Below, piece after piece: positions 1-6,307 of a DNA stretch of 7,090 nucleotides. The DNA comes from Anaerolineae bacterium (lineage in GTDB: Bacteria > Chloroflexota > Anaerolineae > Aggregatilineales > UBA3940): assembly GCA_016926985.1 (NCBI GenBank), contig JAFGNO010000058.1:1-7090 (forward strand), read 5' to 3'. A model generated the notes under the pieces. The model saw only the letters and a list, made by a program, of their open reading frames with translations. It ran no database searches and was not told where the DNA came from. Made by a program: the position numbers and the translations under genes. Within the stretch, counting starts at the first letter, position 1. The number at the start of each line of letters is the position of its first letter.

Positions 1-34
1 CCCTATCCGCTTTTTGTGTCGGTGCGATCCCGGG

Positions 35-592
35 TTAGCCTTTAGCCTCAACGGAGAACGGCAGGGCCACGCTGCTGACTGCGCGCTGTCCGGCAATTGT
101 GATAGCAACACCTGTGCAGCTTATCGTGTAGGTCCCTGCCATTTGAGGCGTGAATGTAAAGAGTTTTTCGCTTGCTGTTGCGTCGAGGATGTTTTCCCCA
201 ATCTCGGAGATTGCGCCTGATTGGCCGGTATCCTGATGAACCCACGAGCAGGTGACGTTTGATACCGAAGTCCCTTTACGGACCCTTATGGTGATGTCTT
301 CCTGGGTGCGGTGAGAATCGCCATCAACCGTGATCGGGCCGAGCGTTTCTGCCGGAAGAAGATCCGGGATGTCGGTGGGTGTGGGTTGAATAATACTCGG
401 CGTGGTGGCACTGGGTGTGACAGCCAGTTCACCGCCATTGCCCCCATCCGTCTGGGGGATGAGGGTTGAAGGGGCTTCGCTGGTCGGCTCGGAAGGCACA
501 GCGGGGCCCAGGTTGCAGGCGGAGAAAGCTAAAGCGATAACAACGATCAGGCTGGCTGCAACCAGTTTTCTGGATATATTGTGATTCGGCAT
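35..592 (-). CDS. Secreted lipoprotein with Pro/Thr/Ser-rich stalk and Ig-like C-terminal domain
   Basis: This 185-residue protein is probably a lipid-anchored surface protein of unknown function. Residues 10-25 form a hydrophobic signal segment after R8-K9. It ends in a lipobox-like A-F-S-A-C, with C26 as the lipidated cysteine; Phe at -3 is less usual than Leu. Residues 27-82 are a low-complexity stalk rich in Pro, Thr, Ser and Glu. Residues 85-185 look like one beta-sandwich domain: C115 in V-T-C-S-W and C159 in G-T-Y-T-I-S-C have the spacing and flanks of an Ig-fold disulfide, which is inference. The frame stays open upstream to an ATG at 619, but the ATG at 592 has a strong Shine-Dalgarno (minus-strand AGGAAGGA) five bases ahead, so I chose 592. 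It lies 70 bases after the broken ybaK gene and could be read through from it. No clear terminator is visible in the 34 bases after the stop. I recognise no named family. Confidence 0.8.
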   Translation of the reverse strand: MPNHNISRKLVAASLIVVIALAFSACNLGPAVPSEPTSEAPSTLIPQTDGGNGGELAVTPSATTPSIIQPTPTDIPDLLPAETLGPITVDGDSHRTQEDITIRVRKGTSVSNVTCSWVHQDTGQSGAISEIGENILDATASEKLFTFTPQMAGTYTISCTGVAITIAGQRAVSSVALPFSVEAKG

Positions 593-597
593 GCTAA

Positions 598-605
598 TCC
601 TTCCT
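598..605 (-). promoter_or_regulatory. Ribosome binding site deciding the lipoprotein start at 592
   Basis: The minus strand reads AGGAAGGA followed by five bases and then ATG at 592. This favours 592 over the in-frame upstream ATG at 619. Confidence 0.7.
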
Positions 606-662
606 CTCGTATGTGCCACGTCTGTTCATTATTCTATTCGAATCTTCTCTGGAAGGAAATAG

Positions 663-1141
663 CTACCCGTCTGCAAGGTCGAGAAGAATACCCCGGGTAG
701 CTGTTACCAGGTTCAGAAAGCCTATCTCAAACATCCTATCTGGGGCGTCAGCCGCAGCGTATGCGGTGGCAAACCGGCTGAGTGACCGGTCGATCAATAC
801 CGATGCTGCTTACGGTGCCCAAGTGGGTGAACGCTCCCAATTGCATAGCCAGTGATGGCAACTGTCTGATCGGCGTTGGCCATTTTCACTCGCTTCCGGC
901 CTGCGCCATAGTAAGCGGCGATCTTGCGGTTGTCAACCCGTTGGTCTCCTGCGGCCAAGACAATAACTGGCTGGTCGTTCACCAGAAAGCACAGGCTTTT
1001 TACAATACTGCCCAGTTCTGTGCCGATGCAGGCAGCGGCTTCAGGTGCGGTTACAGTGGATTTGTTGTATTGCCGGATTGGAATGTCCAGGCCAAGCGTA
1101 TCAAGCGCAGCCTGTACATGCCCTGTGTTCAGCAGAGACAC
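663..1141 (-). pseudogene. ybaK: YbaK/EbsC-family aminoacyl-tRNA deacylase, interrupted by a 1-base frameshift
   Basis: The family hydrolyses mischarged tRNA in trans, typically Cys-tRNA(Pro) or Ala-tRNA(Pro), in the cytoplasm. Reading from a GTG at 1141 (AGGGG four bases ahead) gives 115 residues that end at a TGA at 794-796. They include the conserved lysine K48 in I-V-K-S-L, the A-A-G-D segment and the T-G-Y-A-I-G-S-V-H-P-L-G-H segment that lines the active site. The normal C-terminal part, starting V-L-I-D-R-S-L-S-R-F and ending L-L-D-L-A-D-G before a TAG at 663-665, follows in another frame from base 800. Restoring one G in the GG run on the minus strand (plus-strand CC at 800-801) joins H-R to V-L-I-D-R and gives 159 residues, the usual family length. 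Nothing else is decayed. The break is therefore either a recent mutation or a sequencing or assembly error; if an error, the gene is intact and functional. Substrate class within the family cannot be told from sequence. Confidence 0.88.
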
Positions 1142-1173
1142 TTTTCCCCTCGGGACCTGACGATTTTCTGTGT

Positions 1174-1179
1174 ATTATA
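1174..1179 (-). promoter_or_regulatory. Candidate -10 box for ybaK
   Basis: The minus strand carries a perfect TATAAT 32 bases before the ybaK GTG and just beyond the hairpin that follows degV. At a 17-base spacing the -35 would be TTATCC (1197-1202), which matches TTGACA at only three positions and lies in and next to the hairpin loop. It is a plausible but weak promoter, letting ybaK be transcribed independently of the degV genes. Confidence 0.35.
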
Positions 1180-1185
1180 CAGAAT

Positions 1186-1215
1186 CCGGGCAGCCTGGAT
1201 AATCAGGCTGCCCGG
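1186..1215 (-). terminator. Hairpin terminator after the degV pair
   Basis: A perfect 12-base-pair GC-rich inverted repeat (arms 1186-1197 and 1204-1215) encloses a six-base loop. It begins 20 bases after the stop codon of the downstream degV gene. On the minus strand it is followed by ATTCTGTATAAT, which is T-containing but not a clean U-tract. It is therefore a good hairpin and a fair rather than ideal intrinsic terminator. Confidence 0.65.
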
Positions 1216-1235
1216 GGAAATGGTACTGCCGGCTG

Positions 1236-2093
1236 TTATTCGCTGTAACCTACGATGCCAATTGTCCCTGGCCCGCCGTGGATACCAATCACCGGGGAGG
1301 TGTCGGTGATGAAGATCTCTGCAGGATTGTGTTCCTGCTTGATCCTGGTGGCTAACTGCCGGGCTTCCTCTTCTGCATTGATATGCAGGATGGCGATGTG
1401 CAGTGGGGGCGTGTTTATGCTGCTGAAAAAGACGGAATATATCGACTCAAGCGATTTTGAGCGGGTTCGCACCCTTTCGCCGGGTTCAATGGTACCTGTT
1501 TCAGAGTCGACATAAAGCTGCGGCTTCAATTTGAGGGCCGTGCCTACGAGCTTTGCTGCCCCGCCGATTCGACCACCTTTGTGCAGATAATCCAGCGTAT
1601 CAACGGTAAAGATGACCGAGTGATTACGCCGGACGGCTTCGGCTGCTGCAAGCATATCCTGGGTGGACCCACCGGCTTCTCGTGCGCGGGCGGCAGCCAG
1701 CACTTGCCAGCCTGACCCCATTGATACAGATCGCGAATCCAGCAGATGGATGTTGCTGTCAACAAATGCAGCCGCCTGCCGGGCCGACTCAAGTGTCCCG
1801 CTCAGTTTTTCGCTGATTGCAATCACCACGATTTCGTCAAACCCGTCAGATTTGAGCTGGTTGAACGTATCAATGAAATCTTTGGGTGTGGGTTGTGATG
1901 TTTTTGGATGAACAGGATCGGATTGAAGTCGTTCATAAAAAGCATGGTTATCAATATCAATTCCGTCTTGCAGTGTGTCATCGCCCCAGATCACGTAGAG
2001 CGGCACAACGACAATGTCGTATTGGTCGACAAACCTTTTTGGAATATTACAGGTACTGTCTGTTACCAGGGCAGTTTTGTGGTTATTACTCAT
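1236..2093 (-). CDS. DegV family fatty-acid-binding protein (downstream copy)
   Basis: This 285-residue cytoplasmic protein has the full DegV layout. T-D-S-T is at 11-14, T-S-Q-P at 65-68, K-L-S-G-T at 96-100, L-D-S at 118-120, Y-L-H-K-G-G-R-I-G-G at 169-178, and P-V-I-G followed by G-G-P-G-T-I-G at 267-279. Characterised members bind one long-chain fatty acid, with the conserved hydroxyl and glycine-rich motifs holding the carboxylate. In Firmicutes, FakB proteins of this family present the acid to the kinase FakA for phosphorylation and phospholipid synthesis. No fakA lies in this window, so that role is inference. The ATG at 2093 has minus-strand GAGGGAGG four bases ahead. It starts 15 bases after the stop of the upstream paralogue, so the two are almost certainly co-transcribed. 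By eye about half of the residues are identical to that paralogue, so this is an old tandem duplication or a deliberate pair of specificities. Confidence 0.93.
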   Translation of the reverse strand: MSNNHKTALVTDSTCNIPKRFVDQYDIVVVPLYVIWGDDTLQDGIDIDNHAFYERLQSDPVHPKTSQPTPKDFIDTFNQLKSDGFDEIVVIAISEKLSGTLESARQAAAFVDSNIHLLDSRSVSMGSGWQVLAAARAREAGGSTQDMLAAAEAVRRNHSVIFTVDTLDYLHKGGRIGGAAKLVGTALKLKPQLYVDSETGTIEPGERVRTRSKSLESIYSVFFSSINTPPLHIAILHINAEEEARQLATRIKQEHNPAEIFITDTSPVIGIHGGPGTIGIVGYSE

Positions 2094-2108
2094 GTTTCCT
2101 CCCTCTAT

Positions 2109-2969
2109 CTATTGTTCGCTGTAGCCGCATAAGCCCAGGGCGCCTGGCCCTGAATGGACGCCAATAACCGGTGATACACTGGTCAGAAACAGCTCAGCCG
2201 GATCACATCTTTCTTGTACTGTAGCCAGCAGATTATTCGCTTCTTCCAGGGCATTTCCGTGCAAAACCGCGATATGCATTGGCTTTGCTGTATCGAGGTG
2301 CTCAAAAAACACGTCGACCATACGCTGGATGGCCTTTGCGCGGGTTCGAGTGCGCTCTGCAGCATCAATGCGCCCGGTTGAGAAGTCCACGGTGAGCATG
2401 GGTTTGAGCTGCAGTGCTGTGCCGACCAGCTTGGCGGCGCCGCCAATTCGCCCTCCTCGGTGCAGATATTCCAATGTGTCCAGTGAGAAGTAGAGATGGC
2501 TGGATTCCCTTACCTGTTGTGCTGCTGCCAGGATGCCCTGTATATTGGCGCCTGCGTCTCTTGCCCTGGCAGCGGCAAGGACCTGGAAGCCCAGTCCAAT
2601 CGAGACACCCAGCGAGTCGACTACGTGCACCGGAAAATCGACCATCTCGACGGCTTGTCTCGCTGAGATGAGCGTGCCGCTCAACTGGTTACTTAATACG
2701 ATCACAACCAGTTCCTCAGCACCTTCCTCTTTCACTTTGTGATAGAGGTCAACAAAGTCTCTTGCTACTGGCTGCGATGAGGTCGGGGTGACCGGATCGG
2801 TTGCCAATCTGGTGTAGAACTCTGCTGGTGTGATCGTGACGTTATCACGATACTCCTCCGTGCCCCAGATAAGCACTTGCGGTATGACATAAAGGTTGTA
2901 TTGCCCGACAAATTCCCGGGGTATGTCGCTGGTCGAATCTGTGATGATGCCAATTTTGTGCTGGCTCAT
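2109..2969 (-). CDS. DegV family fatty-acid-binding protein (upstream copy)
   Basis: This 286-residue paralogue of the downstream gene has the complete DegV signature. T-D-S-T is at 10-13, S-S-Q-P at 64-67 (Ser where the neighbour has Thr, keeping a hydroxyl), Q-L-S-G-T at 95-99, V-D-S at 117-119, R-G-G-R-I-G-G at 171-177, and P-V-I-G with S-G-P-G-A-L-G at 267-278. The glycine-rich stretch beginning G-G-R-I-G-G-A-A-K-L-V-G is identical in both copies, while the pocket-lining regions differ more. It is expected to bind a fatty acid and hand it to a partner enzyme, as FakB does; the ligand is unknown. The frame is open up to a GTG at 3023, but I chose the ATG at 2969 because GGAGGAGAGG lies just upstream and the DegV fold begins immediately after it. 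It is 100 bases downstream of the lipoprotein gene and may be in its transcript. Confidence 0.93.
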   Translation of the reverse strand: MSQHKIGIITDSTSDIPREFVGQYNLYVIPQVLIWGTEEYRDNVTITPAEFYTRLATDPVTPTSSQPVARDFVDLYHKVKEEGAEELVVIVLSNQLSGTLISARQAVEMVDFPVHVVDSLGVSIGLGFQVLAAARARDAGANIQGILAAAQQVRESSHLYFSLDTLEYLHRGGRIGGAAKLVGTALQLKPMLTVDFSTGRIDAAERTRTRAKAIQRMVDVFFEHLDTAKPMHIAVLHGNALEEANNLLATVQERCDPAELFLTSVSPVIGVHSGPGALGLCGYSEQ

Positions 2970-2972
2970 GTA

Positions 2973-2982
2973 CCTCTCCTCC
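2973..2982 (-). promoter_or_regulatory. Ribosome binding site deciding the upstream degV start
   Basis: The minus strand reads GGAGGAGAGG and then three bases to ATG at 2969, with the core GGAGG eight bases from the ATG. This makes 2969 the start rather than the GTG at 3023. Confidence 0.75.
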
Positions 2983-3069
2983 GCAGGCGGCTGTTTTGGC
3001 GAAGCTGCAATAGGATATAACACTCATTGGCAGCGATGGGTTCACTTGAATCGGTGGAATAATGTTGTC

Positions 3070-3558
3070 TTACTCCGCCGGTTCTCTCAGGGCAGGCGAG
3101 TCAAACCACAGCCCGGTGATCAGCCACTGACCTTCCCCCTCCTGGAAGACCACGCGGGTGGTAACCTCACTGTCATGCTCAAAGACGGTGTCGTAGAGCG
3201 CAATTCGGTAACTGCCCTGGTCAAAAACGGATGAAACCGAATGTGATTTATACTGCCCGACTATTCCAATTATGTCGTCGTAAATCTGCGGAAAACCTTC
3301 CACCTCGTCGACGGCATCGCGCATTCCTTCATCAAAGTCTCGCGTGAGCTTGTCATAATCATTTTCGCTGAGGCCTTCCAGCATATTGGTGACCATCTCG
3401 TCGACCTCGGATGCAAAGGCGTCTGCTTCCTCATCCGACAGGATATTGACGTGCGGTGCAAGGCAGCCGGTGAGTGCAACCAAGAGCAAAAACAGCAGCC
3501 CGAATATGGCTATACGCCGGATGAATGGGTGATTATTGCATGGTAGCAGGTTCTTCAT
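3070..3558 (-). CDS. Small lipoprotein resembling the DUF3887 family
   Basis: This 162-residue protein is probably lipid-anchored outside the cytoplasmic membrane. A basic start (including R-R) is followed by a hydrophobic run and the lipobox A-L-T-G-C. The mature part begins with an acidic helical stretch (S-D-E-E-A-D-A-F), then L-E-G-L-S-E-N-D-Y-D-K-L and F-D-E-G-M-R-D-A. It ends in beta strands with T-T-R-V-V-F and W-L-I-T-G-L-W-F-D. That order, with a small helical 'burden' segment followed by a cupin-free NTF2-like sheet, is what I recall for DUF3887-type proteins, whose function is unknown. The family call is by recollection of motifs only. An upstream ATG at 3585 is in frame, but the ATG at 3558 has minus-strand GGAGAGAG correctly spaced and is preferred. 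It is the first gene of the minus-strand group leading into the two degV genes, so a role at the envelope connected with fatty-acid handling is possible but unsupported beyond position. Confidence 0.8.
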   Translation of the reverse strand: MKNLLPCNNHPFIRRIAIFGLLFLLLVALTGCLAPHVNILSDEEADAFASEVDEMVTNMLEGLSENDYDKLTRDFDEGMRDAVDEVEGFPQIYDDIIGIVGQYKSHSVSSVFDQGSYRIALYDTVFEHDSEVTTRVVFQEGEGQWLITGLWFDSPALREPAE

Positions 3559-3560
3559 CG

Positions 3561-3570
3561 CTCTCTCTCC
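3561..3570 (-). promoter_or_regulatory. Ribosome binding site deciding the lipoprotein start at 3558
   Basis: The minus strand reads GGAGAGAGAG, then two bases and ATG at 3558, with GGAG eight bases from the ATG. This favours 3558 over the in-frame ATG at 3585. Confidence 0.6.
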
Positions 3571-3632
3571 AATCAGGATCGACATATTTTCCCGTGCTGA
3601 TGACCTTTCGGCATCAGGTCTGGGTTGGTTTC

Positions 3633-3661
3633 ATTATGTCCTGAATAGCAGCGGCAAACAA
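3633..3661 (-). promoter_or_regulatory. Candidate sigma-70-type promoter for the lipoprotein-degV group
   Basis: On the minus strand TTGTTT (3656-3661) is separated by 17 bases from CATAAT (3633-3638). This leaves a leader of roughly 70 bases before the ATG at 3558. The -10 matches consensus at five of six positions and the -35 at three. The call rests on spacing and similarity only. Confidence 0.3.
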
Positions 3662-3749
3662 TGCCTGTTTACCCGGTGGAATAGCAGGGGTGCTCCACGA
3701 TACAATCAGTTTTTCTGCTTTATTGGATTAAATCTGGAAAGGCAGCCAC

Positions 3750-5333
3750 ATGACTGAAGAGTTCAAAATCACCTATACAACCATGTCCGTTGACAATGAC
3801 GCACTTCATGCTGCGTTTGACGAAGCGGTTGAGCGTGTGCGCGCAAAGCTGGGCAGCACGCTGCCACTGCTGATTAACAATAAGGCGGTTCTGGCAAGTG
3901 AGACCTTCCCGGTTTACAACCCGGCGGATACCCGCGAGCCGCTGGCTTACTTTCAGAAAGCCGGGAGAGAAGAAACAAGGCAGGCGGTCGCTGCAGCAAA
4001 GCAGGCGTACCCGGGCTGGGCAGCCACTCCCTATGAGGAGCGCTGTGCAATCGTGGATCGGGTCGCGGACATGATCGCTCAAGAGCAGATGGGCCTGGCG
4101 GCGATGATGATCATGGAGATGGGGAAAAATCGGGTCGAGGCGATGGGCGATGTCCAGGAGTCAGCCGACCTGCTCCGCTATTACGCCTACCTGATGCGTG
4201 AAAACGGCGGTTACAGGCGGGTGATGAACTCGTTTGGAACCAATGATGCGAATACCAGTGTACTGAAACCCTATGGGGTCTGGGCAGTCATCTCGCCGTT
4301 TAACTTCCCGCTCGCCCTGGCTGCTGGCCCGGTTTCGGCGGCGCTGGTGACCGGGAACACAGTTGTTCTGAAACCTTCTTCCGATGCACCGTGGACAGCC
4401 TATAAGCTGGTTGAATACTTTATCCGAGCCGGGGCGCCTGCCGGTGTGATTAACCTGGTCACCGGTCCTGGCAGTACAGCCGGGGATGAACTGATCAGTA
4501 ACAGAGATGTGGCAGGGATTACCTTTACCGGGTCGTATGATACAGGCTTCAATCGGGTATTCAAGCAATTTTCCTGGGAATATCCCAGGCCGGTTGTGGT
4601 CGAAATGGGCGGTAAGAATCCGGCTGTTATCTCTAACAGAGCAGAGATCGAGACGGCAGCCAGCGGGGTGGTCCGCTCAGCCTTTGGTATGGGTGGTCAG
4701 AAATGCTCTGCCTGCTCGCGTGTCTATGTGCAAGCGGATGTCTACAATGCATTCCTGGAACGATTGGTGGCAAAAACCCGCGAAATCCGGATTGGCAATC
4801 CGCTGGATAGAGCAACTGTTCTTGGCCCACTGGCAAACCAGGGTTCTGTCGATGATTATCGACGATTTATCAGCAAGGCCCGTGAGGATGGTACTGTCAT
4901 CTACGGTGGGAACATCCTTGAGGATAAGGATCACGTAAATGGCTTTTTTGTCGAACCGACGATTATCTCCAACCTGCCCCATGATCATGAGCTTGTGCAA
5001 AACGAGTTGTTTGTCCCCATTGTCTTTGTGGAAAGTGTTGAAACACTTGACGAAGCAATGGAAAAGGCTAACAATGTGCAGTATGGTCTGACCGCCGGGT
5101 TCTTCAGCACCGACCAGGACGAGGTAAACTGGTTCTTGGAAAACATTGAGGCCGGGGTTGTCTATGTCAACCGTGAAGCCGGCGCGACCACCGGCGCGTG
5201 GCCCGGGCATCAGACATTCGGTGGCTGGAAAGCGAGTGGATCGTCCGGGCGCAATATCGGCGGTCCCTGGGCCCTGCTTAACTACATGCGCGAGCAGAGC
5301 CAGACCATTATCCATCAGAAGGTTGAAGTATAG
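3750..5333 (+). CDS. Aldehyde dehydrogenase, 1-pyrroline-5-carboxylate dehydrogenase type
   Basis: This 527-residue cytoplasmic NAD(P)-dependent enzyme oxidises an aldehyde to a carboxylate. The P5C-dehydrogenase group turns glutamate-5-semialdehyde into glutamate in proline and arginine breakdown. All ALDH catalytic parts are present: N185 in S-P-F-N-F-P, the cofactor lysine K208 in L-K-P-S, F-T-G-S at 259-262, the general base E285 in E-M-G-G-K-N, and nucleophile C319 in G-G-Q-K-C-S-A-C-S-R. That last motif and the tail (V-N-R near 473-475, G-A-W-P-G, F-G-G-W-K, G-S-S-G) are typical of the P5CDH branch. The cofactor-contact segment reads N-E-L-F-V-P at 418-423, where many ALDHs have E-E-I-F-G-P. 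Length is normal for a stand-alone P5CDH, with no fused proline dehydrogenase domain. The ATG at 3750 has GGAAAGG seven bases ahead; an internal ATG at codon 12 has none. It heads the operon with the CoA-transferase genes, 39 bases apart. That context leaves open a different semialdehyde as substrate. Confidence 0.9.
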   Translation: MTEEFKITYTTMSVDNDALHAAFDEAVERVRAKLGSTLPLLINNKAVLASETFPVYNPADTREPLAYFQKAGREETRQAVAAAKQAYPGWAATPYEERCAIVDRVADMIAQEQMGLAAMMIMEMGKNRVEAMGDVQESADLLRYYAYLMRENGGYRRVMNSFGTNDANTSVLKPYGVWAVISPFNFPLALAAGPVSAALVTGNTVVLKPSSDAPWTAYKLVEYFIRAGAPAGVINLVTGPGSTAGDELISNRDVAGITFTGSYDTGFNRVFKQFSWEYPRPVVVEMGGKNPAVISNRAEIETAASGVVRSAFGMGGQKCSACSRVYVQADVYNAFLERLVAKTREIRIGNPLDRATVLGPLANQGSVDDYRRFISKAREDGTVIYGGNILEDKDHVNGFFVEPTIISNLPHDHELVQNELFVPIVFVESVETLDEAMEKANNVQYGLTAGFFSTDQDEVNWFLENIEAGVVYVNREAGATTGAWPGHQTFGGWKASGSSGRNIGGPWALLNYMREQSQTIIHQKVEV

Positions 5334-5372
5334 AGCGCCAACAATATCCGCGAATTTGACAAAGGGTACCCT

Positions 5373-6290
5373 GTGAAAGATAAACGACTCACCATGCATG
5401 ATGCCATCGCTGAATACGTTCGGGATGGCCAATCCGTAGCCATAGAGGGTTTTACGGCTTTTATCTGCTTTGCGGCAGGACACGAGATCATCCGCCAGAA
5501 CAAGCGCGACCTTACTCTGATCCGGATGACCCCCGATTTGATCTATGACCAGATGATTGCGGCGGGTGTGGCGTCACGGTTGGTCTTCAGCTACCTGGGC
5601 AATCCGGGGGTGGGCTCGTTGCATTGCGTTCGCCGGGCAATAGAGAAGGAGATTCCGGCGCCGCTTGCCATTGAGGAGTACTCACATTTCGGGATGGTGG
5701 GCCGGTATACTGCCGGGGCAATGAACCTGCCGTTCTTCCCTCTGCGTAGTTATACCGGTTCTGATCTGCCCCATTACAATCCTCTGATTCGAACGGTTGA
5801 CAACCCCTATGGCGAGGATGCGATTGCGGTGGTCCCGCCGCTGAAGCCGGATGTTGCCATTATCCACGCGCAGCGGGCTGACCGGAGCGGCAATACGCAG
5901 TTGTGGGGATTGCTGGGCATTCAAAAAGAGGCAGCCTTTGCCGCCAGCACCGTGATTGTTGTTGTAGAAGAACTCGTGGATGAGGACGTGATCCGGGCAG
6001 ACCCAAATCGAACACTCATCCCCGGCTTGATTGTGAATGCAGTTGTCCATGAGCCGTATGGGGCGCACCCATCCTATGTCCAGGGTTACTATGACCGTGA
6101 CAACAGTTTTTACCTGAAATGGGATGAGATTTCACGGGATCAGGCTCAGACAGAGGCATGGCTGGAGGAATGGATATACGGCATTGAGGATCGCGCCCGG
6201 TACATGGAAAAAATGGGGGAAGATGTTGTTGAAAGGATTGCTCCCGGTAAAGCGCCGGCGGGTGCAATCGACTATGGTTCATACACGTAA
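5373..6290 (+). CDS. Class I CoA-transferase, subunit A (GctA/IpdA-like)
   Basis: This 305-residue protein is the larger subunit of a two-subunit class I CoA-transferase. These enzymes move CoA from an acyl-CoA donor to a carboxylic acid acceptor. Visible family features are the N-terminal S-V-A-I-E-G-F-T segment (21-28) followed by H-E-I-I-R-Q, an E-E-Y-S-H-F-G segment near 101-107, A-G-A-M-N-L-P-F-F-P-L-R-S (114-126) followed by T-G-S-D-L, and P-D-V-A-I-I-H-A-Q-R-A-D-R-S-G-N (159-174). This layout is closer to glutaconate CoA-transferase A and IpdA than to the acetate or 3-oxoacid (AtoD/ScoA) types. The GTG start at 5373 has AAAGGG six bases ahead; the next in-frame ATG, at 5394, has no Shine-Dalgarno. 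The gene lies between the dehydrogenase and its partner subunit, 17 bases before the latter. The acid it activates cannot be read from sequence. Confidence 0.9.
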   Translation: MKDKRLTMHDAIAEYVRDGQSVAIEGFTAFICFAAGHEIIRQNKRDLTLIRMTPDLIYDQMIAAGVASRLVFSYLGNPGVGSLHCVRRAIEKEIPAPLAIEEYSHFGMVGRYTAGAMNLPFFPLRSYTGSDLPHYNPLIRTVDNPYGEDAIAVVPPLKPDVAIIHAQRADRSGNTQLWGLLGIQKEAAFAASTVIVVVEELVDEDVIRADPNRTLIPGLIVNAVVHEPYGAHPSYVQGYYDRDNSFYLKWDEISRDQAQTEAWLEEWIYGIEDRARYMEKMGEDVVERIAPGKAPAGAIDYGSYT

Positions 6291-6307
6291 GCAGCCAGGA
6301 GACCATC

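Larger units (their letters stand above)
3559..3749. other. Divergent intergenic region
   Basis: This 191-base stretch separates the minus-strand lipoprotein from the plus-strand dehydrogenase and must hold the promoters of both groups. Besides the minus-strand promoter candidate, it has a plus-strand TACAAT at 3701-3706 that could be a -10 for the dehydrogenase operon, but I see no matching -35. I see no convincing operator palindrome or riboswitch. Confidence 0.6.

Noticed and set aside
794..805. Programmed -1 frameshifting in ybaK
   Set aside because: A -1 slip would restore the protein, but the bases before the stop (CAG CAT CGG TAT) form no slippery heptamer. No stimulatory hairpin is obvious, and the family is not known for this.
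782..1309. Open frame of 175 codons on the plus strand
   Set aside because: It runs antisense across ybaK, the hairpin and the end of degV. The minus-strand reading has clear family motifs and this one has none.
2099..2114. Sixteen-base direct repeat CTCCCTCTATCTATTG, also at 6497-6512
   Set aside because: One copy overlaps the end of one degV gene and the ribosome site of the next; the other is inside subunit B coding sequence. The flanks do not match and there are no further copies, so coincidence is the best reading.
4677..5483. Open frame of 268 codons on the minus strand opposite the dehydrogenase
   Set aside because: It lies entirely antisense to a well-supported ALDH and the start of the CoA-transferase gene. 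Its translation shows no recognisable domain, so it is a by-product of codon bias.
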